Shown: positions 17,788-26,489 of the stretch, in pieces
How positions within the stretch are numbered: the first letter of the stretch is position 1
How the letters are laid out: each line of letters opens with the position of its first letter
NCBI GenBank assembly: GCA_946557785.1
Contig: CAMNTH010000006.1
Coordinates: 62,001-126,000, forward strand
DNA: 64,000 bases
DNA from: an uncultured Blautia sp.
GTDB taxonomy: Bacteria > Bacillota > Clostridia > Lachnospirales > Lachnospiraceae
Reading direction: 5' to 3'
Program-made: the position numbers and the translations under genes
The notes under the pieces: model-generated
Database searches by the model: none
What the model was told of the DNA's origin: nothing
Seen by the model: only the letters and a program-made list of their open reading frames with translations

Positions 17788-17812
17788 AGGTTTACTGCCA
17801 GTAAACCTCTAT
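17784..17812. terminator. 29-bp perfect palindrome carrying both convergent stop codons
   Basis: ATAGAGGTTTACT (17784-17796) is the exact complement of AGTAAACCTCTAT (17800-17812) around a GCC loop. The response-regulator TAG (17785-17787) and the germination-gene TAA (17794-17792) both lie in its left arm. No strong T-run follows on either strand, so it may act as a weak bidirectional terminator. Confidence 0.8.
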
Positions 17813-19462
17813 CTCGCTTCTATTCACCTGTATCCTAGGAAGGCGGGGCATTTCTCCCATTTGATATCTTTTATGGTAGACCTGGCGAAGGGTAACTCCC
17901 TTTCTCTCATTTTCGGACATACGGTTTTCTATCATTCCTAACAGATATTCCCCAATGGATGTGCCTTTCCCATTTCTCCACTCCAAAACCTCCCTGGGAT
18001 TCTCTGTTTGAAATACATAGACATTTTCCCCCACCAAAGGCTCCTGCTCCAGATAATCCAGAAGGCTTTTCCAGCTTTGGTTTTCCAGAATCCGGCTTCC
18101 AAGGATCAGCACCTGCAGATGCCCCATATCCAGGTACTTCTCCTGTGAACGATTATACCTGGCCTCGATTTCCCTGAAGTCACTGCCGGAAATGGTAAGC
18201 GCCGATACACTTCCATCCTCTTCCTCCTTCCCCTGCCCGGTAGCCTCCGGAAGATCCGGCATTCCATAGGTCAGCATAAATCCTCCGTCCGTACGATCTG
18301 CTCCCAGTGCCAAAGGATACATCCTTTTTTCCGGCTCTACTCCGGCACAGCCTGAAAGAAACAGCATCATGGAAAGAGCCGCTGCCGCCGCTGCTTTTCT
18401 CTTTCTTCTCTCCTTGCCCCGAAACATCAGCAGAACCTGCAAGAGCAAAAGCCCTGGCAAAAAGACATACCCCAGGTAGCTCCCATAATAGTCTTCAATT
18501 CCTCTGCCCCCCAATTCAAGAACAGAAAGTCCGTAAACCGCTGCTGCCATCCAGTATCTCCCTGTTCCAAGCTTTGCCAGGCGAATGATCTGATGACCGT
18601 AATGAAAAAGGCTTCCAATGGCAAACAGCAGGCTGTACAGCAAAAATCCCATCCAGAGAACATCAAATCTGGCAAGCACATTTCCCGGAAGATCCGCACC
18701 TGACAGAAGCGGCAGCACCGGAAATCCTTCAGTCAAAAGCCTTTCCCAGCCAAACACCGCAGGAAGAAGCAAAAGCATCCCAAGAATAATCCCGCTTAGC
18801 GTAACGACCCCAAGGGCAATAGGCTTCCAGGCACTTCCCCGCTTTTCCACATTTCCAAGTGCAAAAGGAATCAGACCCACTCCGGAAAATGCACACAGTA
18901 TCCCATAGGTGCTTTTTACAGCTTCCCTGCCGTCAAACACCCATGCTGCTGCCATCTCCTGAAGATAGGCCGCCCTGCACTGCCCAAGGCACAAAATCAT
19001 CATCAGCAAAATTCCTCCAAGAAGCAGGCCACCGGAGACCTCCGCCACTCGTCCTCTTCTCTGCATCCCCTTGTGCGTTCCAAAAGCACATACCACTACA
19101 GCGCAAAGGGAAATCACCCACCCCGGTACTCCTCTTAAAAGGCTGGTTGGTACGATCTCCTCCAAAATCCCCAGCAGATATGCCCCTGTCAAAATCACGT
19201 ATATGACAAAGAAAAGCCCGAATAGCCTCCCCCAAACATCTCCGGCCGATTTATCCAAAGCGGAATAATAGGGCTCCAGCCTGATCAAAAAAATCACATA
19301 AAACAAAAGGAGCAAAAGTCCCAGGATCACCCCCATAATTCCGGGCAGCCCCAAAATCTTATCCCTCCCCAACAAACATAGCAAAAACGGTGCCAAAAAC
19401 GTCAGCACCATCTGGCGATAAAACTGTCTGTGAGAAATTCTATTATTTTCTGCAAAATACAT
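17792..19462 (-). CDS. Germination protein: GerAB permease fused to a shortened GerAC lipoprotein domain
   Basis: 556 residues. Residues 1-350 are a ten-helix GerAB-like amino-acid permease domain (start NRISHRQFYRQ, then GLPGIMGVILG and the late YYGSYLGYVFLPGLL). A basic stretch (350-356) leads into a second hydrophobic segment ending LSGC (Cys372), an apparent internal lipobox. The region after it matches the first domain of GerAC: YPLALGADRTDGG, then MGHLQVLILGSRI and VYVFQTENPREVLE. GerAC normally continues for about 170 more residues; here it stops at the palindrome at 17784. With the 7-bp-upstream gerA gene it would make a spore inner-membrane germinant receptor. Whether the fusion is cleaved is unknown. 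Confidence 0.8.
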   Translation of the reverse strand: MYFAENNRISHRQFYRQMVLTFLAPFLLCLLGRDKILGLPGIMGVILGLLLLLFYVIFLIRLEPYYSALDKSAGDVWGRLFGLFFVIYVILTGAYLLGILEEIVPTSLLRGVPGWVISLCAVVVCAFGTHKGMQRRGRVAEVSGGLLLGGILLMMILCLGQCRAAYLQEMAAAWVFDGREAVKSTYGILCAFSGVGLIPFALGNVEKRGSAWKPIALGVVTLSGIILGMLLLLPAVFGWERLLTEGFPVLPLLSGADLPGNVLARFDVLWMGFLLYSLLFAIGSLFHYGHQIIRLAKLGTGRYWMAAAVYGLSVLELGGRGIEDYYGSYLGYVFLPGLLLLQVLLMFRGKERRKRKAAAAAALSMMLFLSGCAGVEPEKRMYPLALGADRTDGGFMLTYGMPDLPEATGQGKEEEDGSVSALTISGSDFREIEARYNRSQEKYLDMGHLQVLILGSRILENQSWKSLLDYLEQEPLVGENVYVFQTENPREVLEWRNGKGTSIGEYLLGMIENRMSENERKGVTLRQVYHKRYQMGEMPRLPRIQVNRSEIEVYWQ

Positions 19463-19469
19463 GGCGCAC

Positions 19470-20942
19470 TCATCCCTTCTTCTTTAACCGCAGGCTTTCA
19501 TCCCTCTTTGCATACAAAGGCCTCTGGCATCTTTTTTGAAACGGCATCCGCAAAATCCCATCCCCCACGCCCTTCAACGGTTCTTTTTTTACAAATGGCA
19601 TAAGATAGGGCATACCAAAGCTTAAAAGCCCTGCCAAATGGGCTGTCATGAGGTAAAGCCCCAGCACGATCCCGAAAATCCCCAGGTAACCTCCTAAAAA
19701 CAGGAACACATATTTTACCAGCCGAAAAGCTGACGCAAACTCCTCATTTGGGATGGTCATAGACCCAAGTGCCGTTAAAGCTACAATCATCACCACTATG
19801 GGGCTTACCAGATTTGCACTTACTGCAGCATCTCCCACAATCAAACCGCCTACGATACCAATGGCATTTCCAAGGGCACCCGGTACCCGGACTCCTGCTT
19901 CCCGAATAAGCTCAAAGGCCAGTTCCAGAAACACAAGCTCTGCCACGCTGGAAAAGGGCACGCCTTCTCTTGCCTCTGCAAAGGACAAAATCAAATTGGT
20001 GGGCAAGATCTGGGTATGGAACCGTATCACAGCAAGATAAAGACCGGGAAACAAAGTTGCACAGGCCAGCGCAAGATACCGCAGTACCCGCAAAAACGAT
20101 GCCATTTCAAACCTCTGGTTCCAATCCTCACTGCTTTCCATAAATCCTTGAAAAGAGCTTGGCAAAATCAGCGCCGCCGGAGAATTATCACAAAGCAAAA
20201 CAATCTTCCCATTTAAAATCTCCTGAGCCGCCCGGTCCGGCCTTTCCGTTGTCTGGTACTGAGGAAAAGGAGAATACCAGCGATCCTCAGTAAGCTGCTC
20301 CAGCATCCCACTGTCCAGGATTCCGTCAATTTCATATTGGTTCAGTCTTTCCCGGATATCTTCCAAAAGCTCCTCATGCACCAGATCCTCCATATAAAGC
20401 ATCTGCAGCATTGTATGGGATCGGGTTCCTATCTGATGCTCCTCCACCTTCATCCTGGTATCCCTAAGTCTCTTCCGCACCAATGCAGAATTAGTCTTCA
20501 CCGCATCGGTAAACCCCTCCCTGGAGCCACGAATCACCTTCTCCGCCTCAGCCTCAGATACGCCCATACCAGGATAACCCTTGCTGGAAATCTTCATAGC
20601 CTGATCATATCCATCTATAAAGAAAATGGCATTCCCAGCCAGCAGAGCGGAAAAAGCCTCCTCCATAGTCTCCAGCTTCTTCACATCTGCAATCCCGAGA
20701 CTATTATTGCTGACGAACTCCTGAATCCTTTCAGGAGAAACCTCCCAAAAATGATTAACCATCTTGCCAATAGCCGAATCATCCAGCATCATATTCGAAA
20801 CTGCCACCTCAATATAAACCATCAGGCAGTCTACCTTTCTATCCTCCCCCAGCCGCATAGGCCGCACCAAAATATCCGCACACCCTTCGCACCTTTTCCT
20901 TATATAATCCTCATTCTCCCTCAAACACCTGGAAATCCCCAT
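19470..20942 (-). CDS. gerA: Spore germination receptor A subunit
   Basis: 490 residues of the GerA family. A soluble N-terminal half (GCADILVRPMRL, then YIEVAVSNMMLDDS, FIDGYDQAMKIS) precedes several membrane helices (about 280-450) with FSSVAELVFLELAFELIREAGVRVP and the family motif GNAIGIVGGLIVGDAAVSANLVSPI. It ends in a basic tail. GerA proteins sense small-molecule germinants in the inner membrane of the spore. ATAGGAGG precedes the ATG. It is followed after 7 bp by the GerAB-GerAC fusion, so the receptor is built from two polypeptides. A sigma-G promoter is expected but I could not place one with confidence. Confidence 0.92.
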   Translation of the reverse strand: MGISRCLRENEDYIRKRCEGCADILVRPMRLGEDRKVDCLMVYIEVAVSNMMLDDSAIGKMVNHFWEVSPERIQEFVSNNSLGIADVKKLETMEEAFSALLAGNAIFFIDGYDQAMKISSKGYPGMGVSEAEAEKVIRGSREGFTDAVKTNSALVRKRLRDTRMKVEEHQIGTRSHTMLQMLYMEDLVHEELLEDIRERLNQYEIDGILDSGMLEQLTEDRWYSPFPQYQTTERPDRAAQEILNGKIVLLCDNSPAALILPSSFQGFMESSEDWNQRFEMASFLRVLRYLALACATLFPGLYLAVIRFHTQILPTNLILSFAEAREGVPFSSVAELVFLELAFELIREAGVRVPGALGNAIGIVGGLIVGDAAVSANLVSPIVVMIVALTALGSMTIPNEEFASAFRLVKYVFLFLGGYLGIFGIVLGLYLMTAHLAGLLSFGMPYLMPFVKKEPLKGVGDGILRMPFQKRCQRPLYAKRDESLRLKKKG

Positions 20943-21033
20943 ACCAGCCTCCTATATTATTATTTTTATCTTTTATCCCCACATTTACCCTGTATGCAAT
21001 CCTCTTTTCGCCTTGAAGGCGCAGCCCAAAACC

Positions 21034-21063
21034 AAAAAAAGAGAGACGCATCAGCGTCCCTCA
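21034..21063 (-). terminator. Terminator of the ispE-gntR transcript
   Basis: GAGGGACGC pairs with GCGTCTCTC (one G-T pair) around TGAT, followed by seven T on the minus strand, directly behind the GntR stop. Confidence 0.85.
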
Positions 21064-21065
21064 TA

Positions 21066-21761
21066 TTATTTGCCATTTCCCCCGGAATTATCCTCCGTCT
21101 GTATCGACCTGATAATCCCTTTCCTCTGATTCTCTATATGCCGAAAGGATATTTCCTGCGCCTTCTCCGCATCCCTTTCCTTAATCGCAGCACACAATTC
21201 CCCATGCTCTTTCACAAGCTGGTTCCTCATCTCTTCGTCCTTCAGATACTCCACACGGTACCTGTAGATCTGCTCCCGCAGATTATTCAGCACCTGATTC
21301 AGCGTCACATTTTCCGCAGCCTGATAGAGCACCTCATGAAAAGCCACATCCGCTTCCGCCAGCTTCACAAGATCCCCTTCCGTGGTCGTCTTCTCAAACT
21401 CCCTGGCAGCGGCCAGAAGCTTCTCCATATCTTTCTCGGACATCCTCTTGCAGGCCTTCTCAATGGCAAGGCTCTCCAAAGCCATCCTAACCTCCAGCAC
21501 ATCATTTAAATCCTTTTCCGTAATATCCGCCACCTGTGCACCTCGGCGGGGAATCATCACAACCAGCCCTTCCTGCTCCAGCTTCCGAAGGGCCTCACGG
21601 ATAGGAGTCCTGCTGACGCCAAGCCTGTCCGCCAGGGAAATCTCCATCAATCTCTCGCCCGGCTTCAGCTCTCCTTTCAGGATCGCCCTGCGCAGCGTAT
21701 TAAATACAACGTCTCTCAAAGGAAGATACTGATCCATTGTTACTGTAAAATCACTTGTCAT
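21066..21761 (-). CDS. GntR-family regulator (FadR/FCD subfamily)
   Basis: 231 residues from the ATG at 21761, chosen because GGAGGG lies upstream and because the longer open frame would only translate ispE sequence. The winged helix-turn-helix occupies about residues 15-80 (YLPLRDVVFNTLRRAI, LADRLGVSRTPIREALRKLEQEGLV). An all-helical FCD effector domain follows (VRMALESLAIEKA, FHEVLYQAA, EHGELCAAI), with the His and Asp/Glu positions that bind metal in this subfamily. It overlaps the end of ispE by 11 bp, so the two are co-translated. The targets are not evident here. Confidence 0.88.
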   Translation of the reverse strand: MTSDFTVTMDQYLPLRDVVFNTLRRAILKGELKPGERLMEISLADRLGVSRTPIREALRKLEQEGLVVMIPRRGAQVADITEKDLNDVLEVRMALESLAIEKACKRMSEKDMEKLLAAAREFEKTTTEGDLVKLAEADVAFHEVLYQAAENVTLNQVLNNLREQIYRYRVEYLKDEEMRNQLVKEHGELCAAIKERDAEKAQEISFRHIENQRKGIIRSIQTEDNSGGNGK

Positions 21762-22632
21762 TTGTAAATCCCTCCATGCGGTTAAACACCTCTGTAGCAA
21801 ACACAGTCTTTGCCAAGCGGCTCTCCCGAAGTACGGCTGAAGCGGCATGCATTTTCTTAGCATCATCAAAAATACCAAAAACAGTCGGACCGCTGCCGCT
21901 CATCATAGCTTTCAGCGCACCATTGGCTTCCATAAGGTCTTTAATCTCCTGAATGACGGGATACTTTCCAATGATACCCGGTTCAAACACATTTCCCATT
22001 TTGGAAACCATCCCATGCAGATCTTTATTCTTAATATCAGCGATCATCCCGTCAATATCCGGATGATGAACGACCTCGTTCAGGTTCAATGTTTCATATG
22101 CCATTTTTGTAGAAACACTCACTCCCGGCTTACCCACCAGCACATAGCATTTCGGCACCTGGGGAATCCAGCTCAGCCGCTCTCCGATTCCTTCTGCAAG
22201 AGCTGTCCCGCGTATGATACAGTAAGGTACATCCGCCCCTACCTTCACTGCACGTTCAATCAGTTCACGTTCACTTAAACCAAGCTGAAAAAGCTTATTC
22301 ACCCCCACAAAAGCAGCGGCGGCATCCGCACTTCCGCCTGCCATTCCCGCAGCCACGGGAATAGACTTAAAAAGCTTTATACACAAGCCCTCCTCCACAT
22401 GAAACTCATCCATTAAAAGCTTTGCAGCCTTATAAGCAAGATTTCTCTCATCGCAGGGAATATAAGGCAGATTTGTGGTAAGGGAAATCCCCGGGGATTT
22501 TTTACGGTACAGTTCCAAAATATCGTACATTTGGATCGTCTGCATAATCATTCTGACCTCATGATATCCGTCCTCTCTTTTACCCACAATATCCAGCCCC
22601 AGGTTTATCTTAGCAAGCGCACGTAATCTCAT
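21751..22632 (-). CDS. ispE: 4-diphosphocytidyl-2-C-methyl-D-erythritol kinase
   Basis: IspE phosphorylates CDP-methylerythritol in the non-mevalonate isoprenoid pathway. 293 residues is the usual length. GHMP kinase signatures are clear: LAKINLGLDIVGKREDGYHEV at the start, the ATP loop VAAGMAGGSADAAAA in the middle and MSGSGPTVFGIF near the end. CCGGAGG precedes the ATG. A promoter is visible at 22685-22713. The downstream GntR gene overlaps its 3' end. The assignment is firm. Confidence 0.95.
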   Translation of the reverse strand: MRLRALAKINLGLDIVGKREDGYHEVRMIMQTIQMYDILELYRKKSPGISLTTNLPYIPCDERNLAYKAAKLLMDEFHVEEGLCIKLFKSIPVAAGMAGGSADAAAAFVGVNKLFQLGLSERELIERAVKVGADVPYCIIRGTALAEGIGERLSWIPQVPKCYVLVGKPGVSVSTKMAYETLNLNEVVHHPDIDGMIADIKNKDLHGMVSKMGNVFEPGIIGKYPVIQEIKDLMEANGALKAMMSGSGPTVFGIFDDAKKMHAASAVLRESRLAKTVFATEVFNRMEGFTNDK

Positions 22633-22684
22633 AATTTCCTCCGGTTTCTCTTTTGTACTTTGTATACAGTATTCCTTATTTCGT

Positions 22685-22713
22685 ATTTTATATGATTTTT
22701 TTTAATTTTTCAA
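22685..22713 (-). promoter_or_regulatory. Promoter for ispE-gntR
   Basis: On the minus strand, TTGAAA (22713-22708), a 17-bp A-rich gap and TAAAAT (22690-22685), about 50 bp before the ispE ATG. Confidence 0.5.
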
Positions 22714-22741
22714 TATCCCTCCGAAATTTTAGTTTATCTAT

Positions 22742-24298
22742 TTAACCTTCCACTTTTTTTACAAGCAAAAGCGGCTGGCAGGGGGTAAGCTTCTCATCCT
22801 CCAGTTCATTAAGGATACTAATCTCCTCCACAGTTGTATAAAATCTCTTTGCAATATTCCAAAGTGTGTCACCTGGCTTTACCATATAAACCGTAATTCC
22901 CGGCATATTTCTGATCTTTTCCATATCAAGAGGTTTTTCCTCCACATGGTCAATGATCATTGCTTCCTCCTGTCCTAATACAAGAACATTCAGGCTCACT
23001 GCTGCCTTTACCTCAATCTCATTACTGTCCACCATTGTAGTGGAAAGCTGCTCCAGGTCGGTTTTCAGAAAATATTCACAATCCCTGGTAATTCCCTGTG
23101 CCTCCACCACATGGGTGAAGGGGATCATGGCCTCCATGGAATAAAAGGGCATATCATCGTTTCCTACACTATAAAGGATCTTCATGTGCACGATTCCTTC
23201 CGCCAAAATCCCGTTCTCCACAATTTCGGTTTTATCAATCTTTACTTTTCCCTGGCTGTGACATATCTGCAGGATCTTGCCCTGATTCTCCTTTACTTCA
23301 ATCCGATCCGAAACCCTGCACTTTGAAAAATTACGCACCAGAAGACTTTCCAGAATCTCCGGCCTTCCATGTGGAATACACTCCTTCAAAGGCGTATAGA
23401 CATCCATGATCACATCATGCTCTTCTTCCCTGTACATTTTCATATTCAGTTCCAGAACCACATCTGCAAGGAGTACCCTCTCTTCTCCGTCTGCATCCGG
23501 CTTTATTTCAATTCCCTGGTTGATCACAGCTGCTTCCATATTAGGTATCATGTCCCCGGAGCATCCGCTGCACTCTGCCTCCCCGGAAAAAGGCAGGGAA
23601 TATTCCAGCCACTGCAAAGGATTTCCCTCATCATCCCCGGCATAAAGAACAAAAACAGCAAGCTCACCCTTTGCTTTTACCACATTGTCCTCCGGTCTTA
23701 GATCAAGTCCCCGCACTTCTATGTGGTACCACAAAAGCTCTGCGATATTCGGTTTATTGGACGCAAGGGTAATCTCCTCTTTTATACGCATAGTGTCCTT
23801 TTTATGTACGGCAAGACTCAAAATGCGCATATGCTTTTTCTGCAGGGAAATTTCCTCTTCATCCAAGGAAACAGGAAGACGGATCCCGGTAAGCTCATCT
23901 ACCACAGCATAAAAGGTCACAATCGCTTTTATATTCATTTTCCTTGAGTGGATCAAATGGACGCTGAGATCCTCAATCTCCCACTTCAGGCACATTTTAT
24001 CGCCGCTGGCAATGCCCTCCAGGTTCAAAGCCTCCTCCAGAGGCAATTTTGCAGACAAACTGTAGACTTTTTTCTCTTCATCCCCCACATACAGCAAATC
24101 TACATTCAGGCTTCCCTTCAAAAAGGCATGCCCATCGCTCAGGCGCACTTCATCCATTTGTACTTCGCCCTTATTCTGAATCATTCGTCCAATATCCGGC
24201 TTTGCATCCGGTACATTGTAGTCCGCATCAAAAGTCACCTGATTCGTTGCCCTGCTCTTCACCCGAAGCATCTGAATATCTTCTTTTTTTAATTCCAT
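22742..24298 (-). CDS. SipL-like spore morphogenesis protein: SPOCS (DUF3794) domains plus LysM
   Basis: 518 residues from the ATG at 24298, preferred over an ATG at 24334 because AAGGAGA lies 9 bp before it. It contains three SPOCS/DUF3794-type beta domains (each with an alternating KGxLxVxxLY-like strand pattern) and a C-terminal LysM domain (about the last 50 residues: VYMVKPGDTLWNIAKRFY). This is the layout of SipL, which in Clostridioides difficile binds SpoIVA to anchor the spore coat on the forespore. A coat role during sporulation is therefore likely. No close operon partner is evident; a lipoprotein gene lies 65 bp upstream. Confidence 0.85.
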   Translation of the reverse strand: MELKKEDIQMLRVKSRATNQVTFDADYNVPDAKPDIGRMIQNKGEVQMDEVRLSDGHAFLKGSLNVDLLYVGDEEKKVYSLSAKLPLEEALNLEGIASGDKMCLKWEIEDLSVHLIHSRKMNIKAIVTFYAVVDELTGIRLPVSLDEEEISLQKKHMRILSLAVHKKDTMRIKEEITLASNKPNIAELLWYHIEVRGLDLRPEDNVVKAKGELAVFVLYAGDDEGNPLQWLEYSLPFSGEAECSGCSGDMIPNMEAAVINQGIEIKPDADGEERVLLADVVLELNMKMYREEEHDVIMDVYTPLKECIPHGRPEILESLLVRNFSKCRVSDRIEVKENQGKILQICHSQGKVKIDKTEIVENGILAEGIVHMKILYSVGNDDMPFYSMEAMIPFTHVVEAQGITRDCEYFLKTDLEQLSTTMVDSNEIEVKAAVSLNVLVLGQEEAMIIDHVEEKPLDMEKIRNMPGITVYMVKPGDTLWNIAKRFYTTVEEISILNELEDEKLTPCQPLLLVKKVEG

Positions 24299-24363
24299 CC
24301 CGCATTCTCCTTTTATAAATACTCTCTTTTCCATAAAATGCCGCCGGTATCAGCCTGCGATTG

Positions 24364-24771
24364 TCACTCAAACAGCACAGATTCCTCCCGGTAGGCTGTT
24401 TTCACTACAATATACGGATAAGACGGCTCACCTTTCAGACTGTCATCCTTTGGACCCAAAAGCCTTGTTTTAAAAAAAACACCATTGGAGGTTCCTGACA
24501 GCTCCTCTACCTGGATACTGTAGCCTCCGCTCATCTGCTGCCCATATCCTTTCATTAAATACATATCCTCACCGCTTTGATAAGTCATCTGAAACTCTTT
24601 CGCCTTTTTTTCCTCTATGAGGGAGAGAACCTCTGCCGGAATCTCCCGCTGGTTTATCACAGTATATTCCAACGGCTTTCTCTCTTCCTCCTCAACCCGG
24701 ACAATACGGCATCCGCAGAGCAGCAAAATCATACAAGCGGCCAGGCAAATCAGGGAGACGGTTTTCTTCAT
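24364..24771 (-). CDS. Lipoprotein with PrcB C-terminal-like domain
   Basis: 135 residues. The signal peptide ends in the lipobox LLCGC (the Cys at about residue 21). The mature part begins with a charged segment and ends in a compact beta domain resembling the PrcB C-terminal family (MSGGYSIQVEELS, then YPYIVVKT). PrcB in spirochaetes is a subunit of a surface protease complex, but the domain occurs widely in Clostridial lipoproteins without any protease. No protease gene is nearby, so the function is open. It lies upstream of the SipL-like gene and is divergent from plsC. Confidence 0.7.
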   Translation of the reverse strand: MKKTVSLICLAACMILLLCGCRIVRVEEEERKPLEYTVINQREIPAEVLSLIEEKKAKEFQMTYQSGEDMYLMKGYGQQMSGGYSIQVEELSGTSNGVFFKTRLLGPKDDSLKGEPSYPYIVVKTAYREESVLFE

Positions 24772-24827
24772 AATGCCACCCCTATCCGTTCTTTAGTATT
24801 TATTGTATGTACATGAAAAAAGATTTA

Positions 24828-24856
24828 TTGCAACTATTTCAAAAATTCCGTATAAT
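24828..24856 (+). promoter_or_regulatory. Promoter for plsC
   Basis: TTGCAA (24828-24833), a 17-bp gap and a perfect TATAAT (24851-24856), 50 bp before the plsC ATG. Confidence 0.75.
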
Positions 24857-24905
24857 GGAATTAAGATATTGGATTGTCTTAATATACTCCCGAAAGGAAA
24901 ACGCC

Positions 24906-25646
24906 ATGATACGTTTCATACTTGTCTGTACCATTGTAATCGGCTTTTTAATCTTATCCATTCCTCTTATGGTCATCGAATGGATCATCGGCAAATTTGA
25001 CCCTATGAAGAAGGATATCAGCTCTCTCCGGATTGTTCAGGCTGTCTTCCGGTTCATACTCTGGGTCACCGGAGCTAAAATCACAGTCATGGGAGAAGAA
25101 AATATTCCAAAGGACATTCCCGTTCTGTACATAGGCAACCACAGAAGCTACTTTGATATCCTGCTCACCTACTGCCGCTGTCCCATTCGTACAGGCTATG
25201 TTGCAAAAAAAGAAATGGAAAAAGCTCCCCTGCTTTCTATCTGGATGAAATATCTCCACTGTCTTTTTCTTGATAGAAATGATATTAAACAGGGCCTGAA
25301 GACCATTCTCGCTGCTGTAGATAAAGTAAAATCGGGTATTTCCATCTGTATTTTCCCGGAAGGAACCCGGAATAAAAATGAAAGCGAACTGGATATGCTT
25401 CCTTTCCACGAAGGCAGCTTCAAAATCGCAACCAAGGCCAACTGCCCCATCATTCCAATTGCCATCAGCAATTCCGCAGAAATCTGGGAGGCTCATGCCC
25501 CTGCTATGAAGCCCTGCCATGTAATCATAGAGTACGGCAAGCCCATTTATCCGGAAGGACTGGAAAAGGAAGACAAAAAACATTTGGGCGCCTACACCCA
25601 GAATTTGATCAAAGAAATGCTGACCAAGAATCAAAAGCTGCTATAA
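24906..25646 (+). CDS. plsC: 1-acyl-sn-glycerol-3-phosphate acyltransferase
   Basis: PlsC acylates lysophosphatidic acid at position 2 to give phosphatidic acid at the inner face of the membrane. 246 residues from the ATG at 24906, preferred over upstream in-frame starts because GAAAGGA precedes it and the promoter at 24828-24856 would leave no leader for them. The family motifs are NHRSYFD (His79 and Asp84 of HX4D), then FPEGTRNKNE and IPIAISNSAEIW. A strongly hydrophobic N-terminal segment anchors it. It is a single-gene unit, convergent with spmB. Confidence 0.92.
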   Translation: MIRFILVCTIVIGFLILSIPLMVIEWIIGKFDPMKKDISSLRIVQAVFRFILWVTGAKITVMGEENIPKDIPVLYIGNHRSYFDILLTYCRCPIRTGYVAKKEMEKAPLLSIWMKYLHCLFLDRNDIKQGLKTILAAVDKVKSGISICIFPEGTRNKNESELDMLPFHEGSFKIATKANCPIIPIAISNSAEIWEAHAPAMKPCHVIIEYGKPIYPEGLEKEDKKHLGAYTQNLIKEMLTKNQKLL

Positions 25647-25736
25647 CTAATCCATTACATTTTGAAGAGATACCGCCTGGCCAATATATGGCAGCGATAT
25701 CTCTTTTTTCTGTCCCTCTTTATGTCATTTCTTATG

Positions 25737-26276
25737 TCATTTTATAGGCTGCATCATATAGTTTACAATTACCACAGCCCCTATGATTCCTGCCGCAGTC
25801 GCAAACAGTGCTCCAGGAAGGGTATATCTTGTTTTTCTGATCCTGACAGAGCCAAAGTAAACACTTATACAGTAAAACACACTTTCTGTTGCGCACATCA
25901 TAATTCCCGCCATCAGACCAACCGGGGAATCTGTCCCGAATTCCTTGAAGATGTCCAATAAAAGCCCTGTGGCCGCACTTGAAGAAAACATCCGTACCAA
26001 AGACAAAGGCACAAGCTCCGGCGGAAGTCCGATGGAGCCTGTAAGCCTCCCAAGGAATTCTCCTAAAAATTCCAAAAACCCAGAAGCGCGTAAAATCCCT
26101 ACTGCAGTCATCAATCCTATCAGTGTAGGCGCAATTCCCACAACAGTTTTTAGTCCGTCCCTCGCTCCATCCAGAAAATCACTGTAAATATCCCGCTTTG
26201 CCAAAAGCCCGCAGCCAATCACATAAAACATCAAAAAAGGTATCATGAGATTGGAAATATACGAAATAATCCCCAT
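25737..26276 (-). CDS. spmB: Spore maturation protein B
   Basis: 179 residues from the ATG at 26276, with GGGAGG just upstream. It is a nucleoside-recognition-domain (Gate) membrane protein with about five helices. Family marks are YISNLMIPFLMFYVIGCG, DGLKTVVGIAPTLIGLMTAVG, LRASGFLEFLGEFL and ATESVFYCISVYFG. SpmA and SpmB together act in spore core dehydration and are normally adjacent. Here spmA lies 8.7 kb away at 34955-35569 on the same strand and in the correct order, with a sugar island between. spmB no longer has an obvious promoter of its own. Confidence 0.88.
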   Translation of the reverse strand: MGIISYISNLMIPFLMFYVIGCGLLAKRDIYSDFLDGARDGLKTVVGIAPTLIGLMTAVGILRASGFLEFLGEFLGRLTGSIGLPPELVPLSLVRMFSSSAATGLLLDIFKEFGTDSPVGLMAGIMMCATESVFYCISVYFGSVRIRKTRYTLPGALFATAAGIIGAVVIVNYMMQPIK

Positions 26277-26442
26277 ACTTCCTCCCGGAAGCGTTCTCAT
26301 AATACCTTATGACAGGCTGTCTTTCATTTATGTCTTGATTTGTAAATAATCCTATTCTTGTGTTGCGGTTACTGAAAGGTAGCCGGTTTTTCTATCAACG
26401 GCTGAAAATTAAACGCCTACATTGGATAGAATGTATATCGCG

Positions 26443-26478
26443 AAAAAAGGACTGATGCACGCATTGGTACATCAGTCC
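26443..26478 (-). terminator. Terminator of the GH32 operon
   Basis: GGACTGATG pairs with CATCAGTCC on the minus strand, followed by six T, 12 bp behind the GH32 stop. Confidence 0.88.
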
Positions 26479-26489
26479 CCTGTAATCAT

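Noticed and set aside
20943-21033. Sigma-G promoter for gerA
   Set aside because: A GCATA-like -35 is present but no convincing -10 at the right distance.
20337-21509. Plus-strand open frame (390 codons) across gerA and gntR
   Set aside because: It is antisense to two well supported genes and a terminator, with His/Leu-rich text and no domain.
21762-21878. Longer N-terminus for the GntR protein
   Set aside because: The extra 39 codons are out-of-frame ispE sequence and a good ribosome site lies before the inner ATG.
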